Source: JAATFS01 sp037145635 (lineage in GTDB: Bacteria > Pseudomonadota > Gammaproteobacteria > Xanthomonadales > Xanthomonadaceae). Taken from it: a DNA stretch of 64,000 nt. This document shows positions 53,940 through 61,962 of this stretch, piece after piece. The stretch lies in contig JBBCXB010000007.1 in NCBI GenBank assembly GCA_037145635.1, positions 124,001 through 188,000 of the forward strand, given 5' to 3'. The position numbers and the translations under genes were made by a program. Under the pieces are notes generated by a model that saw only the letters and a program-made list of their open reading frames with translations, made no database searches and was not told the DNA's origin. Every line of letters starts with the position of its first letter. Within the stretch, counting starts at the first letter, position 1.

Positions 53940-54449
53940 TCAGCCCGGCGGCGGCCGATGCACGCGCAGGTGGCGTCCCAGGCCCAGGCCCTGGGTCAGC
54001 GCCTGCGCGACCAGCGCCGCGGCCAGCGCCAGCGTCAGCGGACTGGCGGCGTCCGGCGCCGGCAGGGTGCCGCCGTCGAATGCACCCTGCTGCCAGCGCC
54101 ACACCAGCCGCCCCAGCAGAACCAGGCTGAGGCAGGCGCCGATCCAGGGATTGGGCACGTAGCCCGCCCGGCCATCGCGCACCTCGATGCGGGTATGCCG
54201 CAGCGCGACCAGTCCCAGCCCCACGCCGGCCATCGCGCCCACGGCCATTCCCGCGCACAGCGACGGCGACCGCGCCGCCAGCCACGTCAGCAGTGCCGCC
54301 ACGCCGGCCAGCAGCGCCACCCGCAGGGCGGTGCGCCGCGGCTGCCAGGGCTGCCAACCGAAGTGGCGCCGCAACCGGCGGTAGTACAGCCATCCCACGC
54401 CGGCCGTGGTCAGGTAGGGCATCAGCAGCGGCGCTGCGGTGGCAGCCAT
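53940..54449 (-). CDS. small integral membrane protein, DUF1453-like
   Basis: A 169-aa protein starting at ATG 54449 (MAATAAPLLMPYLTTAGVGW). It has three or four helices with the charged pairs expected of a membrane protein. One stretch (RRTALRVALLAGVAALLTWL) is followed by another, AGMAVGAMAGVGLGLVALRH, with TRIEVRDGRAGYVPNPWIGA between helices. The layout resembles the DUF1453/CcdC-like group, but I am not certain. The open frame extends upstream across the opposite gene's promoter area; I rejected that part. Confidence 0.65.
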   Translation of the reverse strand: MAATAAPLLMPYLTTAGVGWLYYRRLRRHFGWQPWQPRRTALRVALLAGVAALLTWLAARSPSLCAGMAVGAMAGVGLGLVALRHTRIEVRDGRAGYVPNPWIGACLSLVLLGRLVWRWQQGAFDGGTLPAPDAASPLTLALAAALVAQALTQGLGLGRHLRVHRPPPG

Positions 54450-54582
54450 GCGGGCGGGCTCTGCGGGAGAAGGCCCGATCCTACCCCGGCGCGGGCCGGG
54501 CATTAAGGCCGCCCTCACCCGGCGTGCCATCGGGCTTAACACGCCACCGCCTACGGTGCCTGCAACCCACAGGAGGAACGCC

Positions 54583-54915
54583 ATGAACACCCCCTACCAG
54601 ATTCCGGGCCGCGCTCCCGACGAGGACGATCGCCAGGACGTCTCCAGCTACTGGCGCGACCGCTTCGCCGACGAGCCGTACTACGCCGAGGGCGAGCGCT
54701 TCGAGGATTACGAGGCCGCCTACGTGGCCGGGCACGAGGCGCGCGTGCGCAACTTCACCCAGGCCTACGAGCAGGTCGAGGCCGAGCTGCATCGCAGCTG
54801 GGATGCCGACAAGGGCTCGGCGTCGCTGGCCTGGAGCAAGGCCCGGCACGCGGTCCGCCGGGCCTGGGAGCGCGCCGGCGAGATCGGCAGCAAGCACGAC
54901 GAGCACGGCCGCTGA
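54583..54915 (+). CDS. small acidic unknown protein
   Basis: A 110-aa soluble protein starting at ATG 54583 after a strong AGGAGGA ribosome site. It is rich in Asp, Glu, Tyr and Trp (VSSYWRDRFADEPYYAEGER, FEDYEAAYVAGHEARVRNFT). The second half resembles an amphipathic helical region (SLAWSKARHAVRRAWERAGE). It has no signal peptide and no membrane span. The strong ribosome site suggests it is well expressed. I recognise no named domain. Confidence 0.8.
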   Translation: MNTPYQIPGRAPDEDDRQDVSSYWRDRFADEPYYAEGERFEDYEAAYVAGHEARVRNFTQAYEQVEAELHRSWDADKGSASLAWSKARHAVRRAWERAGEIGSKHDEHGR

Positions 54916-55318
54916 GCAGGGGCACGTGCGGGGCGGAATTTAGTTCTCGCACGCGGTCGTAGTTCTTGCATCACGCGGTCGTAGTTCTCGCATTCGGTCG
55001 GCCGGGCGGCGGCACCCGGGTCGCGCAGACGCCAGGCCGACGGACGGGCGCGGCAAGTGGAGCATCCCTAAAGAGGCATTGAGGTGGCGCCGCATCCGCA
55101 AGGCCCGGGCGTCCCCTCGCATCGCCCGCACGATCACGCGGTTTCAGGCCGCCGGTCAGGGTGTCGATGACGAAGTCCAAGGCGGCGGCCCCCGGGGTCG
55201 CCGCCGCTCGCAGGGCGGTGAACGCTGCGGCAAGGCGCGCCGTGTGGGCCCATGTAAGGTAAGCCACGCCTGCGGCGTGCCACCGGTGCGCCGTCCCGCC
55301 ATCGTTCCCGGAGGACGT
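54916..55318. other. intergenic region before the PQQ aldose dehydrogenase gene
   Basis: A 403-base gap with short direct repeats at its left end (54941-55001) and presumably the promoter of the next gene. The rest has open frames that are compositional. A GGAGGA ribosome site for the next gene lies at its right end. Confidence 0.55.
54941..55001. repeat. three direct repeats of about 20 bases
   Basis: Three imperfect copies of TAGTTCTCGCACGCGGTCG begin at 54941, 54960 and 54982. The second carries three extra bases and the third diverges at its end. The unit is unlike the flanking coding sequence. Confidence 0.7.
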
Positions 55319-56473
55319 ATGAACGCCGCCCGTCGCCTGCTCGCCCTTGCCTGTACCGCCGTCGCCGCCTCGTTCGCGAGCCCCATCGCCGCCGCCCCCA
55401 CTCCCACCGTGCCGCCGCTCACCGCCAAGGCGCAGTGGCCGTTCCAGGCCACCGCGATGGGCAGCTTCGACGAACCCTGGGCGATGAGCTTCCTGCCCGA
55501 CGGCACGCTGCTGGTCAGCGAGCGCAAGGGCGTGCTCAAGCGCTATGACGTGGCCACCCGCCGCAGCGTGGAGATCGGCGGCGTGCCGCCGGTCGCCTAC
55601 GCCGGCCAGGGCGGGTTCGGCGACGTGCTGCCGCATCCGCAGTTCGCCCGCAACGGCTGGGTCTATCTCAGCTACGCCGAGGCCGGCGAAGGCGATACCC
55701 GGGGCGCGGCGGTCGCGCGGGCGCGGCTCGCCCTGGCCGCCGACGGCGGCGGCACGCTGAGCGAACTCAAGGTGATCTGGCGCCAGGTGCCCAAGGTCAG
55801 CGGCGCCGGCCATTACGGCCATCGCCTGGCGTTCGGGGCCGACGGCAAGCTGTGGATCACCTCCAGCGAGCGCCAGAAGTTCGACCCGGCCCAGGACATG
55901 CAGACCAACCTGGGCAAGATCATCCGCCTCAACGACGACGGCAGCGTGCCCGCGGACAACCCGTTCGCCGCGCGCGGCGGCGTCGCCGCGCAGGTGTGGA
56001 CGCTGGGCCACCGCAACGCCCTCGGCATCGCCTTCGACGCGCGCGGCCGGCTGTGGGAGCACGAGATGGGGCCGGCCGGCGGCGACGAGCTCAACCTGAT
56101 CGAGCGCGGCGCCAACTACGGCTATCCGATCGTCTCCAACGGCGACCACTACGACGGCCGTCCGATTCCCGACCATTCCACGCGTCCCGAGTTCGCCGCG
56201 CCGAAGGTGAGCTGGACGCCGGTGATCTCGCCGGCCGGCTTCATCATCTACAGCGGCAAGCAGTTCCCCAAGTGGCAGGGCCACGGCTTCATCGGCGGGC
56301 TGTCGTCGCAGTCACTGGTGCAGGTGGCGCTGGACGGCCCCAACGCACGCGAGGTCGCGCGCTACGACATGGGCCAGCGCATCCGCGAGGTCGAGCAGGG
56401 CCCCGACGGCGCGATCTGGCTGCTGGAGGACGGCCACGACGGGCGGCTGCTGAAGCTCACGCCCAGGACGTGA
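55319..56473 (+). CDS. soluble PQQ-dependent aldose sugar dehydrogenase (YliI/Asd type)
   Basis: A 384-aa periplasmic protein with a signal peptide (LLALACTAVAASFASPIAAA). It has the six-bladed quinoprotein fold of soluble glucose/aldose dehydrogenases. Landmarks are DEPWAMSFLPDGTLLVSERK, GQGGFGDVLPHPQFARNGWV, SGAGHYGHRLAFGADGKLWI, WTLGHRNALGIAFDARGRLW, EMGPAGGDELNLIERGANYG and PDHSTRPEFAAP. The His of GHRLAF and the PQQ/calcium-contacting residues are present. It oxidises aldoses, with the electron acceptor unknown. The start ATG at 55319 follows GGAGGA. This is the second PQQ enzyme in the window. Confidence 0.94.
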   Translation: MNAARRLLALACTAVAASFASPIAAAPTPTVPPLTAKAQWPFQATAMGSFDEPWAMSFLPDGTLLVSERKGVLKRYDVATRRSVEIGGVPPVAYAGQGGFGDVLPHPQFARNGWVYLSYAEAGEGDTRGAAVARARLALAADGGGTLSELKVIWRQVPKVSGAGHYGHRLAFGADGKLWITSSERQKFDPAQDMQTNLGKIIRLNDDGSVPADNPFAARGGVAAQVWTLGHRNALGIAFDARGRLWEHEMGPAGGDELNLIERGANYGYPIVSNGDHYDGRPIPDHSTRPEFAAPKVSWTPVISPAGFIIYSGKQFPKWQGHGFIGGLSSQSLVQVALDGPNAREVARYDMGQRIREVEQGPDGAIWLLEDGHDGRLLKLTPRT

Positions 56474-56474
56474 G

Positions 56475-56532
56475 GGGGGAATAGGGAACCGGGAATCGCT
56501 GCGACCGTCCCTCGCGATTCCCCATTCCCTGT
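56475..56532. repeat. GGGAAT-type inverted repeat between convergent genes
   Basis: The left arm (56475-56498, GGGAAT and GGGAAC units ending GGGAATCGC) pairs with the right arm (56513-56532, GCGATTCCCCATTCCC). It fills the 62-base gap between the convergent PQQ dehydrogenase and beta-glucosidase genes and could act as a two-way terminator. Confidence 0.75.
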
Positions 56533-56535
56533 TCG

Positions 56536-58716
56536 TCATTCCCGGCTTTCGAGCAACTCGAAGGCCACCGGCTCGCCGCTCTTGGACGACGCGCACACCC
56601 ACAGGTCGAACAGGCCCGGCTCGGCGCCGAACACGCCCTTGGGGTCGGTGAAGGCCAGCGCGTGCCGGTCCATCGCGAACGCCACCTCCACGCTCTCGCC
56701 CGGGGCCAGCAGCACCTTGCGGAAGCCCTTGAGCTCGCGCACCGGCCGGACCCGGCTGGCGACGCGGTCGTGCACGTACAGCTGCACCACCTCCTCGCCT
56801 GCCACCGCGCCGGTGTTGGTGACGCGGGTGGTGACGGTGAGGGTTTCGTCCCAGCCCAGCGTGCCGCGGCTCAGCTGCGGCGCGTCGTAGGCGAACGTGG
56901 TGTAGCTCAGCCCATGGCCGAACGGGTACAGCGGTTCGTTCGGCATCTCGCGCCAGCGCGCCTTGTACTCGGACATCGTCGGCAGTTCCGGCCGCCCGGT
57001 GCGCAGGTGGTTGTAGAAGTACGGCTGCTGGCCGGTGACCTGGGTGAAGCTGATCGGCAGCCGGCCGGACGGGTTGTAGTGGCCGAACAGCACGTCGGCC
57101 ACGCCATGCCCGGTCTGGGTGCCCAGGTACCAGGTCACCACGATCGCCGCGGCGTCGCGCACCGCGCCGGACAGCGCCAGCGCGCGGCCATTGCGCAGCA
57201 GCACGACGACCGGCGTGCCGGTGGCGGCCACGGCCTCGGCCAGCGCCTGCTGCGCGGCCGGCAGCGTGATCTCGGTGCGCGACTGCGCCTCGCCGCTGAA
57301 GCGCTGCGGCTCGCCCAGCGCCAGCACCACCACGTCGGCCGCACGCGCGGCGGCCACCGCGGCGTCGAGGCCGCCGTCCAGCGGCGCTTCCAGCTCGCAG
57401 CCGGGCACGATCGCCAGCGCGGACGGGTCGTCCACCGCCGCGCGCACGCCGTTCTCCAGCGTCACGTAGCGGGCCTTGTCGCCGAACAGGGTCCAGCAGC
57501 CCTCGATGTTCTCGCGGTCCTGCGCGAACGGGCCGATCAGCGCGATCTTCTGCCCGCTGGCCTTCAGCGGCAGCACGCCGCCCTCGTTCTTCAGCAGCAC
57601 GATCGACCGCCGCGCCGCTTCGCGCGACAGCATGTCGTGCGCCGCCAGGTGGCCGCTGTCGGCCTCGCGCGCCGGGTCCAGCGAGCGGTACGGATCGTCG
57701 AACAGGCCCACGGCCTCCTTGAGGCGCAGCATGCGGCGCACGCTCTCGTCGAGCGTGGCCATCGGCACCTCGCCGCTCTCCACCAGCGACGGCAGGTGCT
57801 CGGCATAGAAGCCGCTCTGCATGCTCAGGTCCAGGCCGGCCAGGAACGCCTTGCGGGTGGCCTCGCGTTCGTCGGCGGCGTAGCCGTGCGCGATCAGCTC
57901 CATGTCGGCGGTGTAGTCGGAGACGACCACGCCGGGGAACTTCCACTCGCCGCGCAGGATTTCGGTCAGCAGCTCGTGGTTGGCGCTGGCGGGCACGCCG
58001 TTGATGTCGTTGAACGAGGACATCACGGTCAGCGCGCCGGCGTCGAAGGCGGCCTTGAACGGCGGCAGGTGCACGTCGCGCAGCGTCTGCGGCGCGATGT
58101 CCACGGTGTTGTACTCCATGCCGGCGGCGACCGCGCCATAGGCGGCGAAGTGCTTGGGCGTGGCGAGCAGCGAGTCGTGCGCGGTCAGGTCGGCGCCCTG
58201 GAAGCCGCGCACGCGGGCCGCGGCGAAGGCCGCGCCCAGCACCACGTCCTCGCCCGCGCCCTCGGCGCCGCGGCCCCAGCGCTGGTCGCGGGCGATGTCC
58301 ACGGCCGGCGCATAGGTCCAGTGCAGGCCGGCGGCGGTGGCCTCGATCGCGGTCGCGCGAGCGGTGCGCTCGGCCAGCTCCGGCTCGAAGCTGGCGGCCT
58401 CGCCCAGCGGGATCGGGAACACCGTGCGCATGCCGTGGATGACGTCGGCGGCCAGGATCACCGGGATGCCGAGCCGGCTCTCCTCCACCGCGACCTTCTG
58501 AATCTGCCGGCCCAGTTCGGCGCCGACGCCGTTGAACAGCGAGCCCACGCGGCCCTCGCGCACCTGCTGCAGCACCTCGTCGGCGTTGTGCACGTTGGCT
58601 TCGGGATTCACGTCGGGCGCGAACGGACGCACCATGTCGGCGAACACCCCCAATTGTCCGACCTTCTCTTCGACGGTCATCCGGGCGATCAGGGATTCGA
58701 TACGGTCAGCAGCCAT
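56536..58716 (-). CDS. bglX: GH3 beta-glucosidase (BglX type), no signal peptide
   Basis: A 726-aa glycoside hydrolase family 3 enzyme. It has the TIM barrel with nucleophile Asp267 in VVVSDYTADM, the substrate motifs KHFAAYGAV and IHGMRTVFPIPLGEA, and a C-terminal (alpha/beta)6 part (KNEGGVLPLKASG, TEITLPAAQQALAEAV). A fibronectin-like tail (TRVTNTGAVAGEEVVQLYVH) closes it. The start MAADRIESLIARMTVEEKVG shows no signal peptide, although most BglX proteins are exported. Upstream there is a LacI-type operator-like site, suggesting sugar-responsive control. It cleaves beta-linked glucose or related disaccharides. Confidence 0.94.
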   Translation of the reverse strand: MAADRIESLIARMTVEEKVGQLGVFADMVRPFAPDVNPEANVHNADEVLQQVREGRVGSLFNGVGAELGRQIQKVAVEESRLGIPVILAADVIHGMRTVFPIPLGEAASFEPELAERTARATAIEATAAGLHWTYAPAVDIARDQRWGRGAEGAGEDVVLGAAFAAARVRGFQGADLTAHDSLLATPKHFAAYGAVAAGMEYNTVDIAPQTLRDVHLPPFKAAFDAGALTVMSSFNDINGVPASANHELLTEILRGEWKFPGVVVSDYTADMELIAHGYAADEREATRKAFLAGLDLSMQSGFYAEHLPSLVESGEVPMATLDESVRRMLRLKEAVGLFDDPYRSLDPAREADSGHLAAHDMLSREAARRSIVLLKNEGGVLPLKASGQKIALIGPFAQDRENIEGCWTLFGDKARYVTLENGVRAAVDDPSALAIVPGCELEAPLDGGLDAAVAAARAADVVVLALGEPQRFSGEAQSRTEITLPAAQQALAEAVAATGTPVVVLLRNGRALALSGAVRDAAAIVVTWYLGTQTGHGVADVLFGHYNPSGRLPISFTQVTGQQPYFYNHLRTGRPELPTMSEYKARWREMPNEPLYPFGHGLSYTTFAYDAPQLSRGTLGWDETLTVTTRVTNTGAVAGEEVVQLYVHDRVASRVRPVRELKGFRKVLLAPGESVEVAFAMDRHALAFTDPKGVFGAEPGLFDLWVCASSKSGEPVAFELLESRE

Positions 58717-58725
58717 GGTGTCCTT

Positions 58726-58741
58726 GAGAAAACGTTTACAT
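58726..58741 (-). promoter_or_regulatory. LacI-family operator-like site upstream of bglX
   Basis: Read on the minus strand, ATGTAAACGTTTTCTC (58726-58741) contains TGTAAACGTTTTC, which matches the LacI/GalR-family core AANCGNTT. It lies 10 bases before the bglX ATG at 58716, where a repressor could block transcription or RNA polymerase escape. No LacI-family gene is in the window. Confidence 0.6.
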
Positions 58742-58834
58742 GGCCGCCAATTCTAGCTGTCCGACCCCCGCCTGGGGGAAGTCCCTTGCGTATTCAGCGA
58801 ACCATTCAGGCCTGCGCCGCGCCCGGCGCCGTCC

Positions 58835-59776
58835 CTACGAACTGAAATATGCCTCGGCGATGGCCGCGTGCAGCTCGCCCACCCGCATCTGCACCTCGTC
58901 CATGAACGGGGTCGGGTCGTGCGCCGCCAGGTAGTCGGGGTCGGCATTGCGGATCATCCCGCTCAGCCGCATCAGCGCACGCTCCACCGGCGGTCGCGGC
59001 GGCATGCTCGGCAGGATGTACTGGGCGCGGCTGAGGCAGAACTGCACGCTGCGCGGGAACTCGTTGTTCTGCAGCAGGAAGCGCAGCGCGTGCCCGCCGG
59101 TGACGCGCTGGCGCACGTGCCGGCGGTACATCTGGTAGGCCGCCAGCGAGCGCAGCGCGCTCATCCACTGCATGTTCTGGTACGCCTCCAGGTCGTCGGG
59201 CTGGCGCGGCGTGACCAGGCCGGAGGCCGCCGCGTCGATGATGCGCGTGGTCATGTCGGCCTGCTCGATGGCCGTGCCCAGGCGCATGAACTGGAAGCCG
59301 ATGTCGCGGCTGACGTTGGCGGTCAGCAGCCCGGACACCTTCAGGCAGGCATCGGTGATGCGGTTGAGGAAATCCATGCGGTAGCGCCGGCCGATGCCGC
59401 GCTCGCCCTCGGCACCGATGTGCAGGTGCAGGTCGTTGACCGCCTCCCACACCTCCTGCGGCAGGGTGTCGCGGATCCCGCGCAGGATCTCGCGCGCCTC
59501 CTGCAGCGAGGTCGCCAGCGAGGACGGGTTGCTTTCGTCCAGCAGCAGGAAGCGCAGCACGTCGGTGTCGGCCACGTCCTCGCCGATGCCGGGGAAGCGC
59601 GCGTCGAAGATCTCCCCGGCGCCCACCGTGTCGATCATCGGCCGCCAGGCGAAGCGCACCGAGCGCGGCAGGTCCAGCTGCAGCAGGCTGCCGACCCCGA
59701 CCAGGCGCGCGGTGTTCTCGGCCCGCCGCAGGTAGCGGCTGAACCAGTAGAGGTTGTCGGCCACGCGCGAGAGCAT
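58835..59776 (-). CDS. alpha-E domain protein (COG2307 type)
   Basis: A 313-aa all-helical protein of the alpha-E family. It starts MLSRVADNLYWFSRYLRRAE, with further family blocks in WEAVNDLHLHIGAEGERGIG, FQFMRLGTAIEQADMTTRII and FPRSVQFCLSRAQYILPSMP. Members are found next to circularly permuted ATP-grasp proteins; their enzymatic role is not established. The ATG at 59776 overlaps the stop of the ATP-grasp gene (TGATG), so the two are coupled. The third common partner, a transglutaminase-like gene, is missing here. Confidence 0.93.
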   Translation of the reverse strand: MLSRVADNLYWFSRYLRRAENTARLVGVGSLLQLDLPRSVRFAWRPMIDTVGAGEIFDARFPGIGEDVADTDVLRFLLLDESNPSSLATSLQEAREILRGIRDTLPQEVWEAVNDLHLHIGAEGERGIGRRYRMDFLNRITDACLKVSGLLTANVSRDIGFQFMRLGTAIEQADMTTRIIDAAASGLVTPRQPDDLEAYQNMQWMSALRSLAAYQMYRRHVRQRVTGGHALRFLLQNNEFPRSVQFCLSRAQYILPSMPPRPPVERALMRLSGMIRNADPDYLAAHDPTPFMDEVQMRVGELHAAIAEAYFSS

Positions 59777-61227
59777 CAGTTCAGCCCCTCCTCGTCCAGG
59801 TCCACCACCCAGGTGTCCTTGGCGCCGCCGCCCTGCGAGGAATTCACCACCAGCGACCCGGCCTCCATCGCCACCCGGGTCAGGCCGCCGGTGGTCACGT
59901 AGGTGTCGCCGCGCGAAAGGATGAACGGGCGCAGGTCCAGGTGCCGCGGCGACGGACCGGCCTCGGTGACGATCGGCGCGGTCGACAGGTTCAGCGTGGG
60001 CTGGGCCATGTAGTTGCGCGGGTCGGCCTGGATCAGCGCGCGGAACCGCTCGCGCTCGGCGGCGGTGGAGCGCGGACCGATCAGCATGCCGTAGCCGCCG
60101 GATTCGTTGGCCGGCTTCACCACCAGCTGCTCCAGGTGCTCGAGCACATAGCGCCGGTCCTGTTCGTCGTGGCACAGGTAGCTGGGCACGTTGGGCAGGA
60201 TCGGCTCCTGGTCCAGGTAGTAGCGGATCATCTGCGGCACATAGGCGAACACGACCTTGTCGTCGGCCACGCCGGCGCCGGGCGCGTTGGCCAGCGCCAC
60301 CTTGCCGGCGCGCCAGCTGCGGATCAGCCCGGGCACGCCGAGCACCGAGTCGGGCCGGAACGCCTCCGGGTCGATGAAGGTGTCGTCGATCCGGCGGTAG
60401 ATCACGTCGACCCGGCGCGGCCCGTAGACGGTGCGCATGTAGGTGCAGTCGTCGTCGGCCACGAACAGGTCGTCGCCCTCCACCAGCTCGATGCCCATGG
60501 CCTGCGCCAGGTAGGCATGCTCGAAGTAGGCGCTGTTGAACACGCCCGGGGTCAGCAGCGCGATCACCGGCGTGTCGCCCGGGCGCGGGCTCAGCGCCGC
60601 CAGGGTGTCGTACAGCTGCGCTGGGTACTCGTCCACCGGCAGGATGGTGGTGGTCTCGAACAGTTCCGGGAACACGCGCTTGGCGACCATCCGGTTCTCG
60701 AGCATGTACGACACGCCCGAGGGGATGCGCAGGTTGTCCTCCAGCGCGTACAGCGTGCCGTCGGCGTCGCGCACCAGGTCCGAGCCGCAGATGTGCGCCC
60801 ACACCCCCAGCGGCGGCGTGATGCCCACGCACTGCGGCCGGAAGTTCACCGACTGCTCCAGCAGCATCGCCGGGAACACCTTGTCGCGCACGATCCGCTG
60901 CGCGCCGTAGATGTCGCCGATGAACAGGTTCAAGGCCTGCATGCGCTGCTTGAGCCCGGCCTCGGTGCGCTGCCACTCGCTGAGCGGGATCACCCGCGGG
61001 ATCAGGTCGAACGGCAGCGTGCGGTCGACGTTGCGGCCGTCCGAGTACACGGTGAAGGTGATGCCCATGACGCGCGCGGCGACGTCGGCGGCAAGCTGGC
61101 GTTCGGAGAGTTCGCGTCCGGAAAGGCTGGAGAGGTATTCGATGACGCGGCGGGCCGCCGGACGCGGCGCGCCATCGGCCTGGATCAGCTCGTCATAGGT
61201 GGCGGTGTGGTACCTGCTCCAGTCCAT
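59776..61227 (-). CDS. circularly permuted ATP-grasp protein (COG2308 type)
   Basis: A 483-aa protein starting MDWSRYHTATYDELIQADG. It has the circularly permuted ATP-grasp pattern: PRVIPLSEWQRTEAGLKQRM, LNLFIGDIYGAQRIVRDKVF, CGSDLVRDADGTLYALEDNL, SGVSYMLENRMVAKRVFPEL and TPGVFNSAYFEHAYLAQ. The late VVKPANESGGYGMLIG carries the nucleotide-binding Lys and Gly run. Such proteins are predicted to ligate peptides or modify small peptides. With alpha-E it forms a two-gene unit in this genome. Its target is unknown. Confidence 0.93.
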   Translation of the reverse strand: MDWSRYHTATYDELIQADGAPRPAARRVIEYLSSLSGRELSERQLAADVAARVMGITFTVYSDGRNVDRTLPFDLIPRVIPLSEWQRTEAGLKQRMQALNLFIGDIYGAQRIVRDKVFPAMLLEQSVNFRPQCVGITPPLGVWAHICGSDLVRDADGTLYALEDNLRIPSGVSYMLENRMVAKRVFPELFETTTILPVDEYPAQLYDTLAALSPRPGDTPVIALLTPGVFNSAYFEHAYLAQAMGIELVEGDDLFVADDDCTYMRTVYGPRRVDVIYRRIDDTFIDPEAFRPDSVLGVPGLIRSWRAGKVALANAPGAGVADDKVVFAYVPQMIRYYLDQEPILPNVPSYLCHDEQDRRYVLEHLEQLVVKPANESGGYGMLIGPRSTAAERERFRALIQADPRNYMAQPTLNLSTAPIVTEAGPSPRHLDLRPFILSRGDTYVTTGGLTRVAMEAGSLVVNSSQGGGAKDTWVVDLDEEGLN

Positions 61228-61493
61228 CGTGCCCCTTGCGGCCTGCGCTCCGGCAGCGAGACTCCGCCGGTGTGTTGTCCTGCAACATGCCCGCAGATGT
61301 GACAGGCGTCAAGTCGCCGGCTACGCCCGCGCGGGACCGTCGCGGCGCTGCGCCGCAACGGCGAGCGCCGTGCCCGCGGCGATGGCGCATCCGGGCCCGC
61401 GCAGCGGGTTCGCGCGGGCGCGCCGCCCGTCGGAGCGGAGGCGCCGGCCGCCCGGGCCGGGCCGCGGACCGCCCGGCGGAAGCCGCGCCTGCG

Positions 61494-61847
61494 CTAGGCC
61501 CGGCTGCGCTCGATGATCACGCCCACCGCCCGCGCGCCGCGCACCGCGCCGGGCTTGCTCAGCTTCAGCCGCAGCCAGCGCACGCCGAACTCGTCCAGCA
61601 CGATCGCCGCGCAGCGCTCGGCCAGGGTCTCGACCAGGCCGAAGTCGGACTGCTGCACGAACTCGGCCAGGCGCTTGCTGACCGCCTTGTAGTTGAGCGT
61701 ATCGGCGATGTCGTCGCTGGCCGCCGGCACGCGGTTGTCGAACCCCATCTCCAGGTCGAAGCGCAGGGTCTGGCGGATCCGCCGCTCCCAGTCGTAGATG
61801 CCGATCAGTGCATCGATTTCCAGACCTTCTATGAAGACTTTGTCCAT
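61494..61847 (-). CDS. folB: dihydroneopterin aldolase
   Basis: Folate-pathway enzyme that cleaves 7,8-dihydroneopterin to the hydroxymethyl-pterin. The 117-aa product has the family features: start MDKVFIEGLEIDALIGIYDW, RIRQTLRFDLEM, and SLKRLAEFV-like AVSKRLAEFVQQS followed by GLVETLAERCAAIVLDEFG, and LSKPGAVRGARAVGV with the catalytic Lys in the KLSKPG stretch. It is complete and normal. It lies downstream of tsaD on the minus strand, across a 107-base gap occupied by a GGGAAT repeat array. Confidence 0.95.
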   Translation of the reverse strand: MDKVFIEGLEIDALIGIYDWERRIRQTLRFDLEMGFDNRVPAASDDIADTLNYKAVSKRLAEFVQQSDFGLVETLAERCAAIVLDEFGVRWLRLKLSKPGAVRGARAVGVIIERSRA

Positions 61848-61852
61848 GGGGT

Positions 61853-61962
61853 GGGAATGGGGAATGGGGAATAGGGAATGGATGAGGGCAGGAGCGTAAG
61901 GGCAGAGGCAGGAGCGGGGCCGTGGAACGCCGGTGATTCCCCATTCCCTATTCCCTATTCCC
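61853..61962. repeat. GGGAAT-type inverted repeat between tsaD and folB
   Basis: The left arm (61853-61881) is an array of GGGAATG/GGGAATA units. The right arm (61936-61962) carries the complement (ATTCCCC, ATTCCCT units). The arms could form a long, imperfect hairpin. The right arm overlaps the 3' end of tsaD and supplies its stop codon (61955-61957). Confidence 0.8.
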
